From: Ignavibacteria bacterium
GTDB lineage: Bacteria; Bacteroidota; Ignavibacteria; Ignavibacteriales; Ignavibacteriaceae
Direction: 5' to 3'
Assembly: GCA_021286645.1 (NCBI GenBank)
Contig: JAJTBZ010000097.1
Coordinates: 235,454-299,453, forward strand
DNA length: 64,000 bases
Shown: piece by piece, positions 8,578 through 15,537 of the stretch
Position numbering within the stretch: the first letter of the stretch is position 1
Layout: each line of letters opens with the position of its first letter
Notes under the pieces: model-generated
Database searches by the model: none
What the model was told of the DNA's origin: nothing
The model's input: only the letters and a program-made list of their open reading frames with translations
Position numbers and translations under genes: made by a program

Positions 8578-9830
8578 TTGATATAATAGAACCTGTTCAC
8601 AAATCATCGACAGGCATTATGATACAGTATTACGAAAAAATCATACGAAGGATTTTGCAGGGAATGAAAAAAGGCAAGTTAACGGTTCAGTTCCCCGATG
8701 GTTCCATAGAAAATTTTGGTGGGCAGGATTCTGAAATCACGGCTCGAATTACTATCCGGACTCCTGAGTTTTTCAGGAAGGTAGTTCTTTATGGCGATAT
8801 TGGTTTCGGCGAAGCGTATGTGGATGGCGACTGGCAAACCGATGATATTACCGCGGTTATCTCCTGGATGATAGCAAATATAGAGAACAATCCCGGTATA
8901 AGCGGTTCAAAAAATTCTGTCAGCCTGTTCGGGCTGTTCAGTAAAATAAACAGGCTTTTTCATCTCGCGCGTAAAAACTCCATACGCGGAAGCAGGAAAA
9001 ATATCAGCGAGCACTACGACTTAAGTAATGAGTTCTTTGCCCTCTGGTTAGATAAAAGCATGACTTACTCTTCTGCCATCGATCTAGAACACTCTGGTGA
9101 TTTATATACCGGGCAGCAGGCGAAATACCGGCGGCTTTGTGAGCAGTTACAAATTACCGATACCGATAGTATCCTTGAAATAGGCTGCGGGTGGGGAGGC
9201 TTTAGCATGTTTGCTGCTGCTGTTTACGGGTGTAAAGTAACTGCAATAACCATTTCCCGTGAGCAGTACGCGTACGTGAAACGGCTCATTGCAGAGAACG
9301 GAATGGAACATAAGATAACCGTATTGCTGCAGGATTATAGGACACTTACCGGGAAATTTGATAAAATTGTTTCAATTGAGATGCTTGAGGCAGTCGGGCA
9401 TGAATTTTTGCCGGTATATTTTAGAAAAATCCATGAGTTGTTAAGCAACGGGGGCGCTGTTGCTTTGCAGGTTATCACTTCTCATGATTGTAACTACGAT
9501 AAATTGCGTAAGGGAGTTGACTGGATACAAAAATATATTTTCCCCGGCTCGTTGTTGCCTTCAATAGGGGCAATACAGGCAGCAGTTCAAAAAACAGGGA
9601 ACCTGACTTTACATGACGCGAAAAACTTTGGCATCGATTACGCGGAAACCCTGCGCATGTGGCGGGAACGATTTAACGAGCGCGTGCATGAGGTGAAGCA
9701 GCTAAATTTTGATGATGATTTTATCCGAAAATGGAATTACTATTTATCGTATTGTGAGGCGGCATTCAGGATGAGGAATATTAACCTGATGCAGCTTGTT
9801 TATACACGCCCTAACAATGTACACATCTGA
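8565..9830 (+). CDS. Cyclopropane-fatty-acyl-phospholipid synthase family methyltransferase
   Basis: A 421-residue classical CFA-type enzyme, slightly longer than E. coli Cfa. The N-terminal domain contains PEFFRKVVLYGDIGFGEAY (about 67-85). The catalytic domain has ISEHYDLSNEFF (147-158), SAM motif LEIGCGWGGFS (204-214) and SIEMLEAVGHE. Such enzymes transfer a methylene or methyl group from SAM to the double bond of an unsaturated acyl chain in membrane phospholipid. The subgroup linked to DUF1365 and the FAD oxidoreductase may make products other than cyclopropanes (inference from Rhodobacter UfaM). The ATG lies inside the end of the DUF1365 gene. Confidence 0.9.
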   Translation: MEKLIDIIEPVHKSSTGIMIQYYEKIIRRILQGMKKGKLTVQFPDGSIENFGGQDSEITARITIRTPEFFRKVVLYGDIGFGEAYVDGDWQTDDITAVISWMIANIENNPGISGSKNSVSLFGLFSKINRLFHLARKNSIRGSRKNISEHYDLSNEFFALWLDKSMTYSSAIDLEHSGDLYTGQQAKYRRLCEQLQITDTDSILEIGCGWGGFSMFAAAVYGCKVTAITISREQYAYVKRLIAENGMEHKITVLLQDYRTLTGKFDKIVSIEMLEAVGHEFLPVYFRKIHELLSNGGAVALQVITSHDCNYDKLRKGVDWIQKYIFPGSLLPSIGAIQAAVQKTGNLTLHDAKNFGIDYAETLRMWRERFNERVHEVKQLNFDDDFIRKWNYYLSYCEAAFRMRNINLMQLVYTRPNNVHI

Positions 9831-9841
9831 GTTTGAACTCA

Positions 9842-10306
9842 ATGAAAAGGTTTTTTCGTAATAAGTATATCGCGCCAATATCCCGGTTACTGATGCAGGG
9901 AATAACGCCGAAAGAGATCGCGCTTACCGTGGCAGGTTCCTGTGCTTTGGCAATTTTCCCTGTTATCGGCGCTACCACTCTGCTGAGTTCGCTGTTTGCC
10001 CTGCGTTTCAAATTAAACGTACCATTGGTGCAATTAATTAACTACACACTTGCCCCGCTTCAAATAATATTGCTCGTGCCGTATATGAAAATTGGAATGT
10101 TTTTCTTTGGTGCAGGCGGTGTAACCTACTCCACGGAGCAGATACTGCGGCTTATAACAACTGATCCGTTTGGGGCAATCAGTGTACTATGGACCGCGAC
10201 AATGTGCGCTGTTGGCATCTGGCTGATTACCGCGCCCGCTATAGCCCTGGTGCTCTATAAAATCACTCTGCGAATAATCCTGAAACTACTACCCGCCCGG
10301 GCGTAA
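9842..10306 (+). CDS. DUF2062 membrane protein
   Basis: A 154-residue protein of the DUF2062 family, with the typical N-terminal GITPKEIALTVAGSCALAIF and FPVIGATTLLSSLFALRFKLN, then membrane segments around 35-55, 70-95 and 115-145. DUF2062 proteins are small inner-membrane proteins of unknown function, often beside lipid or glycosyl-transfer genes. Start is uncertain: ATG at 9842, or TTG at 9833 three codons earlier. It is the last intact gene of the operon, 11 bases after the CFA gene. Beyond it begins the degraded accessory region. Confidence 0.8.
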   Translation: MKRFFRNKYIAPISRLLMQGITPKEIALTVAGSCALAIFPVIGATTLLSSLFALRFKLNVPLVQLINYTLAPLQIILLVPYMKIGMFFFGAGGVTYSTEQILRLITTDPFGAISVLWTATMCAVGIWLITAPAIALVLYKITLRIILKLLPARA

Positions 10307-10340
10307 TAGTGTTGATTAAATTCAGGATATCTGTTGGTAA

Positions 10341-10800
10341 GGCAGGATAATAGGTGCACATTCGAGCAAAGTGGTATCGGCAAATATTGATTTGCTTAGT
10401 TATTTTGCTGTCAGAAAGAATATTAGCCTTCACATTAATGTTTCAGAAAACTACAATGTGCTTGCAGATGAAAATATGATAAGCTGCTTCCTGCAAAATC
10501 TTATCACGAATGCGATTAAATTTACGAAAGAAGGAGGTTGGGTAAAGTTAGTTACCGAAGACGATAATGATCAGATTGAAATTTGTATTAAAGATAATTG
10601 CATTGGTATATGAGAAGAACTAAAGAGCTCTCTCTTTAATATGAGCACGAACAAAAGCAGCAATGGGACTGCGGGAGAACGTGGAACAGTATTAGGCTTG
10701 ATATTAAGTAAATATTTTGTCGAGCGGCTGGGTGGACAAATTTGGATAGAATGTACTGAAGGCCGGGGGCGAATTTTTCTTTATTGTACCCAAAGCATAA
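10341..10800 (+). pseudogene. Remnant of a sensor histidine kinase (HATPase domain with in-frame stop)
   Basis: One reading frame from 10341 to about 10800 encodes the ATP-binding half of a histidine kinase. N box: LQNLITNAIKFTKEGG. G1 box: IKDNCIGI. G2 region: MSTNKSSNGTAGERG followed by TVLGLILSKYFVERLGGQIW. An in-frame TGA at 10611-10613 interrupts it between G1 and G2, and the match resumes in the same frame immediately after (EELKSSLFN). The conserved glycine of DNGIG has become Cys and the GTGLGL box reads GTVLGL, so the protein was already non-functional. No dimerisation or sensor domain is found upstream. The frame runs to a stop at 10901, but the last 100 bases do not look like kinase. 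Confidence 0.82.
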
Positions 10801-10901
10801 ATGTTCTCCTGTGCATTGAATCTTCAGCTTGGCAAGTACTCCTTATCCCCAGTGGCAGCGAAACTGTGCGATACAGAATGGAAAATGGAGGTGGTGAATA
10901 A

Positions 10902-11025
10902 GAAAAAGTACGACGGGCTCTTCAGATGTGGGTGTAGCTTTTATACGAATTTAAGCAAAAGGTGCCAAAATCCAACAACACCGAAAGTTTCCCAGACCGT
11001 CTCAAAAGTAATATATGGATTATCA
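10902..11025. repeat. Degenerate dispersed repeat, copy 1
   Basis: This stretch begins AAAAAGTACGACGGG and continues CTTCAGATG...GTAGCTTT...CGAATTTAAGC..., ending AAAAGTAATATATGG. It aligns with the copies at about 11512-11575 and 13049-13160 over much of its length. The shared opening AAAGTAC also begins the tRNA-Arg-like repeats nearby. No coding function is evident on either strand. Confidence 0.5.
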
Positions 11026-11080
11026 TGATTTATTTTAGGCGTGCAAAGTAAAATTTAACTTTCGATTTTCAGGATTGGCA

Positions 11081-11449
11081 ATGGATATCAGGGATTTTGA
11101 GATGGGAGCCAATAGGAAAGGTTTCCAATACAGCTATTTTTTGCCGGAAAAGATTAGTCTTTGCTTCGTCTGGACAAACGAAGCAATTAATGAGCTATTG
11201 GAAAGTGTGCCGTTGAAACTTGGTGAATTAAATTCCGTTTCCAAATTTGGACCCGATACAGACCATTTAATTATTACACATATAATCAAAGAATCTATAA
11301 CCTCCGGCGGTATTGAAGGGACGAAAACGAATATTGAAGAGGCTCTCGCCGATGAAAAAGATATTAATCCGGAGCGCCATGACGATTGGAAAGAAGAAAA
11401 CAACTACCTGTCTAGAATCAATCTACAGTGGGAAACATGGCCAAAATAA
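11081..11449 (+). pseudogene. Truncated Fic-family protein (N-terminal domain only)
   Basis: The 122 residues from ATG 11081 match the N-terminal domain typical of Fic proteins: YFLPEKISLCFVW, then LGELNSVS, then SGGIEGTKTNIEEALADE and DDWKEENNYL. The inhibitory-helix-like stretch GGIEGT is present, but the catalytic HPFxxGNGR segment and the rest of the Fic core are absent. The family match ends roughly ten codons before the stop, and that TAA lies at the edge of a tRNA-Arg-like repeat (from 11449), suggesting that the 3' part was lost when the repeat or its element arrived. A full-length protein would be about 350-380 residues. Confidence 0.8.
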
Positions 11450-11489
11450 AAAGTACCGCCGATGCCAGTGGCATCGAACCTGTGCGCAG
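11449..11489 (-). repeat. Isolated tRNA-Arg 3'-end-like repeat (R0)
   Basis: AAAAGTACCGCCGATGCC, then AGT, then GGCATCGAACCTGTGCGCAG. It is the same unit as the three tandem copies at 13319-13503 and resembles the 3' half of the tRNA-Arg gene at 13537-13608. It lies about 1.8 kb from the array and bounds the interval holding the PP-loop gene. Confidence 0.8.
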
Positions 11490-11511
11490 TTATTAAATTA
11501 ATCTGAAGTGA

Positions 11512-11575
11512 AATAAAAAATACCGCGGACGCTTTAGATGTTAGTACCGCTCTAAAAGCGAATTAGGCGTAAAAA
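11512..11575. repeat. Degenerate dispersed repeat, copy 2
   Basis: It begins AAAAAATACCGCGG and contains TTTAGATGTTAG, CTCTAAAAGCGAATTAGGC, aligning with TTCAGATGTTAG...TTTAGAGGCGAATTGAGGC of the copy at 13049. It is shorter than the other copies. Confidence 0.5.
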
Positions 11576-11725
11576 GCTATATGTGGTTTCTTACAAGAAT
11601 ATATTGACAGTTCTTGTCCAGGTAACAATTGTTTCTTCATTAGGCTGTAAACTTCGCTTCGGTATAAAAGCCTATGATAAAAATTATTCCCCAGAGCTTA
11701 TTTACGAACAAAAATTTCCTTTCCT

Positions 11726-12802
11726 CTATTTTAGGACGTCAGTATCCAGCCCACATATTTCGAGGGCTTTTTTCAACCGCGGCTCTGATATGCCTTCCTG
11801 CGAGAGCCTGCGAAGGGCTTCTTCCCTGCTCAACTTACCGGCTCTGATAAGGTTACTGTACAGAGCCTGAGAATACGTGAATCCCAATTGTTTGAGAAAA
11901 GCTGTGTTTTTAACCGCTTCAAAAATACAGTCGGCGCGCCAGGTTGAAGTGCAGTCTTCCGGCAGAGCCCATTCAAAAATGCGAAGAGTCTCTTCAACTT
12001 CCGATTCATTCCAGTCCGCATAATGATAGTAATCGAATCTGAATATCTTTGGATATACGAGCCGAAACCAGATTGTGTACTGATTTACATATAACAAGGA
12101 TGCCTTCAAAAAAACACCTAAATATCTCAGAATAGCAGGGTTGCGGAGCAGTACATAAATTCCTTTAGATATTCTTAACAAGTTATCCTTTACCATATTA
12201 AAAAACGAATAACGATCCTCTGCGTTAATATCAACAGATGCAGGCCCTGAAGGCAAATATTCAAATCGGTTTCCTCCATAAACAACAGACCGCACATTAT
12301 ATTCATGCGCGATTTTAAAAATGCTCATGTTTATATATTTGCAGGAAGCGCAGGCAAGATTAATAAAAATGGGAGCTTTTGTTTTTTTATACTGTTCCAA
12401 GCAAAAACGGGCAACAGTTTGGTGGTGAGCCGGAGTATCAACCTCAATCAGATCGACATTGAGCTTTTCGGCAATTGTGCGGACATTCCTGATAATTTCT
12501 GGCGGGGTGAACGGCGTCTTTCCAAACACAGCGAGGCAGCGCAAATTGAGTTTGGTTGCTAGTTGAACGATTAAGTGGGTACTATCCCTGCCGCCGCTCC
12601 AGCCTACTACACAATCGTACTTTCGGCCTTTTCCATTGTAACGGATTTTCTTTATTAGATTTTCGAGAGCGAGAGTATCTGGCTTTACAAAAATGTGGCT
12701 GTTCAGGTTCGGTGAAGCGCATAATTTGCAAAGGCCTGTACTACTAAGGTGAAAATATTCCGATTCAGAAAGCACGCATGATTTACAAAATTTCTTACTC
12801 AT
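11726..12802 (-). CDS. PP-loop N-acetyl sugar amidotransferase-like protein
   Basis: A 358-residue protein of the adenine-nucleotide alpha-hydrolase (PP-loop) group. An N-terminal zinc-knuckle-like motif has Cys6, Cys9, Cys25 and Cys28. The ATP-binding PP-loop is WSGGRDST (68-75). A further CxxC pair (Cys150, Cys153, in LACASC) and YGGNRFEY follow. This resembles WbpG/PseA-type enzymes that convert an acetamido group on an O-antigen or flagellar sugar to an amidine, usually with HisH/HisF-like partners that supply ammonia. No such partners are nearby, and the gene stands alone among repeats and pseudogenes, which suggests horizontal arrival. It might instead act on another substrate. Confidence 0.75.
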   Translation of the reverse strand: MSKKFCKSCVLSESEYFHLSSTGLCKLCASPNLNSHIFVKPDTLALENLIKKIRYNGKGRKYDCVVGWSGGRDSTHLIVQLATKLNLRCLAVFGKTPFTPPEIIRNVRTIAEKLNVDLIEVDTPAHHQTVARFCLEQYKKTKAPIFINLACASCKYINMSIFKIAHEYNVRSVVYGGNRFEYLPSGPASVDINAEDRYSFFNMVKDNLLRISKGIYVLLRNPAILRYLGVFLKASLLYVNQYTIWFRLVYPKIFRFDYYHYADWNESEVEETLRIFEWALPEDCTSTWRADCIFEAVKNTAFLKQLGFTYSQALYSNLIRAGKLSREEALRRLSQEGISEPRLKKALEICGLDTDVLK

Positions 12803-12947
12803 ATCTTGACTTTCATTTTGAAAAAAAACGGCATGGTGTTCAAATTGATTGTTTAAGGAAATTTATGAAATTGCCCGTATCAAGGCAGACAATAATCATA
12901 GTATCGGATGTTTTCTCCAGGGCTAAATATTTGAACTTATATATATG

Positions 12948-12969
12948 ACAATATATATATATATATTGT
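12948..12969. repeat. 22-bp perfect AT palindrome
   Basis: A run of alternating AT flanked by ACA and TGT makes an exact 22-bp palindrome at 12948-12969, upstream of the PP-loop gene (which starts at 12802 on the minus strand). It could be a cruciform, a protein site or just a simple repeat. The region 12803-13318 otherwise contains only one dispersed repeat. Confidence 0.6.
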
Positions 12970-13048
12970 TAAGGCAAAAAGAGGAATGGAAAATTCTATA
13001 TTGAGGCGACAGATATCTCCTTTTCATAACTGATCTCCCCTTCTCTCA

Positions 13049-13160
13049 TTAAAGAAGTACCGGGGTGTTCAGATGTTAGCGCTACTTTAGAGGCGAATTG
13101 AGGCAAAATACCACAGATTTCACGAGTATCCCAAACCTTCCAGAAAGTAAAATATGGGCG
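13049..13160. repeat. Degenerate dispersed repeat, copy 3
   Basis: It begins AAAGAAGTACCGGGG and contains TTCAGATGTTAG, CTACTTTAGAGGCGAATT, CCCAAACCTTCCAGAAAG and TAAAATATGGG. It aligns with the copy at 10902-11025, including the terminal AAAGTAAxATATGG, and with the shorter copy at 11512. Confidence 0.5.
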
Positions 13161-13318
13161 CAACTTGAGGGAAGATACAGGCTGCCGAGGCAACCGGATA
13201 TTTATGTTCCATGAATATTTGAGAATGTTTTAAGTTTACATAGGTTTGAGTGAAAAGTGGCAGGGGTCAAATGAATGTACCAGCCAGTGGCCGGTATGTG
13301 CGTAGGGCTTGTTTAAAT

Positions 13319-13503
13319 AAAAGTACCGCCGATGCCAGTGGCATCGACTCTGTGCAGTGAAGAAAAGAAAAAAATAGAAGTTTTAGAATGAAAAGTACCC
13401 CCGATGCCAATGGCATCGAACCTGTGCGCAGAAGAACAGAATAAAAGGGAAGCTTCAAAATGAAAAGTACCCCCGATGCCAGTGGCATCGAATCTGTGCG
13501 GTG
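13319..13503 (-). repeat. Tandem array of tRNA-Arg 3'-end-like units (72-bp period)
   Basis: Three units start at 13319, 13391 and 13463, exactly 72 bp apart, and the tRNA-Arg gene end itself follows 69 bp later. Each unit has AAAAGTACCxCCGATGCC, a short centre and GGCATCGA(A/C)(C/T)CTGTGCG. Compared with the tRNA, CAGGAG of the T arm is replaced by TGCCAGTGGCA, creating a perfect hairpin (CGATGCCA and TGGCATCG). Spacers between units are also related (GAAGAAAAGAAAAG..., then GAAGTTTTAGAATG or GAAGCTTCAAAATG). The array lies in the 3' trailer of the tRNA transcript. This is direct sequence observation; its function is unknown. Confidence 0.85.
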
Positions 13504-13536
13504 AAGAAAAGAAAAGGAAGCTTTAAAATAAAAAAG

Positions 13537-13608
13537 TACCCCCGACAGGAGTCGAACCTGTGCGCATGGCTCCGGAGGCCACTGCTCTATCCACTGAGCT
13601 ACGGGGGC
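13537..13608 (-). tRNA. tRNA-Arg (anticodon CCG)
   Basis: On the minus strand the gene reads GCCCCCGTAGCTCAGTGGAT at its 5' end. The anticodon arm is GTGGC-CTCCGGA-GCCAT (anticodon CCG), and the T arm is ACAGG-TTCGACT-CCTGT. The acceptor stem closes with CGGGGGT (a G-U pair at the end) and discriminator A. CCA is not encoded. Its 3' end is the template for the repeat family at 11449 and 13319-13503. Confidence 0.93.
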
Positions 13609-13736
13609 ATTTAAAATACAGACTACAAAGGTAATGTTTCCCGGATAAATTTCATAATAAAATCGGCGTGTACCTATGGCGGTTTTGCCGTTTTTCTGTC
13701 ATCCTTATCTGTTTGTGCCGGGTGCTGAAACGGTGC

Positions 13737-14177
13737 TTATTCCCGTGATTTTTCTACGAAGTTAACCGCGAATTTAATACATTCCACGCAGACCCTGTCC
13801 CGTATTCCCTGTTCTTTCATGTACACGTGGCCTTCGGGCGTACTCAGATCGCATTGCACGAGTGCCTTGCAATGCGAAGAGCCGAATTTTTCCTTAAACG
13901 CGGCGGTAAGTTCACGTACCGAAGCACTTGCTTTTTCCTTCAGTTCATTATTATCGGCGGCCTGACTATCTTCCAGAAAACCGATTGCCATGTACGAGCC
14001 GGTAAGTGCCCCGCAGGTTTCCTGCATTCGACCCATGCCTCCGCCAAAGCCGGCAGCTACCCGTGTGGCAGTAGTAATTTCCAAACCAACGTTTTCCGCA
14101 AATGCACCAATGACTGATTGGGCACAGTTGTACCCGTTATCAAATAATTCTATAGCCCTATCGGCAGTTTGTGACAT
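13737..14177 (-). CDS. C_GCAxxG_C_C family putative redox protein
   Basis: A 146-residue protein of the C_GCAxxG_C_C family (PF09719). It has DNGYNCAQSVIGAF (about 13-26), the ETCGALTGSYMAIGF segment carrying the GCAxxG-like motif (about 53-67; here CGALTG), Cys103 and Cys109 in SHCKALVQC, and CVECIKF near the C-terminus. The conserved cysteines suggest a redox-active or metal-binding protein of unknown partner. It is transcribed away from lhgO; the 150-bp region between them holds both promoters. Confidence 0.88.
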   Translation of the reverse strand: MSQTADRAIELFDNGYNCAQSVIGAFAENVGLEITTATRVAAGFGGGMGRMQETCGALTGSYMAIGFLEDSQAADNNELKEKASASVRELTAAFKEKFGSSHCKALVQCDLSTPEGHVYMKEQGIRDRVCVECIKFAVNFVEKSRE

Positions 14178-14327
14178 GAATTGTTCCTTTGGTAATTAGA
14201 TTCTGCAAATATATTACGCCCGGCGGAACGAAAAAAGGTAAAAGGGAATAATGATAACAGAAAACAATTCTGTAAATTATTGGTATTGATTAAATTTTAC
14301 TGCCACAATAGTGCTTAAGGAAATAAC

Positions 14328-15527
14328 ATGTCGCGTGTATATGATATAGCCATTATTGGCGGGGGAATTGTGGGTACGGCCGTTGCATTAAAAATTATGG
14401 AGACTCGTCCCTGTAAAGTAGTGCTGTTGGAAGCCGAAGATTCGCTTGCTGCTCACCAGACCGGCAACAATAGCGGGGTAATCCACTCCGGGTTGTATTA
14501 TAAACCGGGTTCGTTGAAAGCGCTTAATTGCACTCGGGGCAGAAACATGCTCTATCAATTTTGCGCCGAACAAGGCATTGAACATGAGCATTGCGGTAAA
14601 ATTGTAGTCGCTACCGGTGCCGGAGAAATTGCTGCTTTGGATGAGTTGGAAAAGAAAGGGAGGGCCAACGGCCTTGAAGGTCTGAGGCGCCTTAGTAAAG
14701 ATGAGCTCCATGAGTATGAGCCGCACGTTGCGGGGATTGATGGTTTGTTTGTTCCCCAAACGGGCATAGTTGATTATAACCAGGTAACAGCCGCTTATGC
14801 CCGGTTAGCTCAACAAAAAGGCGCGGAAATTTTAACGAGTCATAAAGTGCTGGGTATCAGGAACAGGAAACCGCTGGTAATACAAACCTGTCGAGGCCCG
14901 ATTGAAAGCAGGTTTGTGATTAATTGCGCCGGGCTGCAATCGGATAGGGTTGCGCGAATGTGCGGGCTGGTTCCGGAAGTAATTATTGTACCATTCCGGG
15001 GTGAGTATTATACGCTGCGCGAAGAGAAACGGTATTTGGTACGCAACCTTATATACCCCGTACCTGACGCGCGTTTTCCGTTTTTGGGAGTGCATTTTAC
15101 GCGTATGGTTAACGGCGAACGGGAAGCGGGACCCAACGCGGTTCTGGCATATAAACGCGAAGGCTACAGTCATTGGGATATATCCTGTTACGATATGCTG
15201 GAGTTATTTGTTTATCCCGGTTTTTGGAAAATGGCCTCACAATATTGGCAAATGGGTATGCAGGAGCTATACCGTTCATTTTCCAAGGAAGCCTTTGTAC
15301 GATCTATGCAAAGGTTGATACCGGAAATACAGGAGTCCGATGTGGTAACCGGGGGTGCCGGTGTACGAGCACAGGCGTTGGACCGCTCGGGTAAGTTGCT
15401 GGATGATTTTTGCATTATGCAGGCAGAAAATATGATACACGTGCTAAACGCGCCCTCGCCGGCTGCAACGGCTTCTTTGAGTATAGCCGGGCATATAGCG
15501 TCACTGGTTCCGGAAAAAAATAATTGA
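14328..15527 (+). CDS. lhgO: L-2-hydroxyglutarate oxidase
   Basis: A 399-residue FAD-dependent enzyme of the LhgO group within the DAO/glycine-oxidase family. The N-terminal dinucleotide motif IIGGGIVGTAVALKI is followed by AAHQTGNNSGVIHSGLYYKPGS, diagnostic of LhgO/L2HGDH. It oxidises L-2-hydroxyglutarate to 2-oxoglutarate, usually passing electrons to the quinone pool. The C-terminal VVTGGAGVRAQALDRSGKL is also conserved. AAGGA lies 7-11 bases before the ATG. It is followed after 10 bases by the epimerase gene, probably in one operon. Confidence 0.92.
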   Translation: MSRVYDIAIIGGGIVGTAVALKIMETRPCKVVLLEAEDSLAAHQTGNNSGVIHSGLYYKPGSLKALNCTRGRNMLYQFCAEQGIEHEHCGKIVVATGAGEIAALDELEKKGRANGLEGLRRLSKDELHEYEPHVAGIDGLFVPQTGIVDYNQVTAAYARLAQQKGAEILTSHKVLGIRNRKPLVIQTCRGPIESRFVINCAGLQSDRVARMCGLVPEVIIVPFRGEYYTLREEKRYLVRNLIYPVPDARFPFLGVHFTRMVNGEREAGPNAVLAYKREGYSHWDISCYDMLELFVYPGFWKMASQYWQMGMQELYRSFSKEAFVRSMQRLIPEIQESDVVTGGAGVRAQALDRSGKLLDDFCIMQAENMIHVLNAPSPAATASLSIAGHIASLVPEKNN

Positions 15528-15537
15528 AAGAATACAT

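Noticed and set aside
10801..11028. Short open frame after the kinase remnant
   Set aside because: No family resemblance; it overlaps the kinase pseudogene tail and a dispersed repeat.
12996..13193. Short minus-strand open frame (65 residues)
   Set aside because: It lies within the degenerate dispersed repeat, and the other copies of the repeat do not keep the frame.
13267..13488. Minus-strand open frame of 73 residues with internal repeats
   Set aside because: It is a translation of the 72-bp tandem tRNA-end array; the repeated peptide arises from a period divisible by three, not from coding selection.
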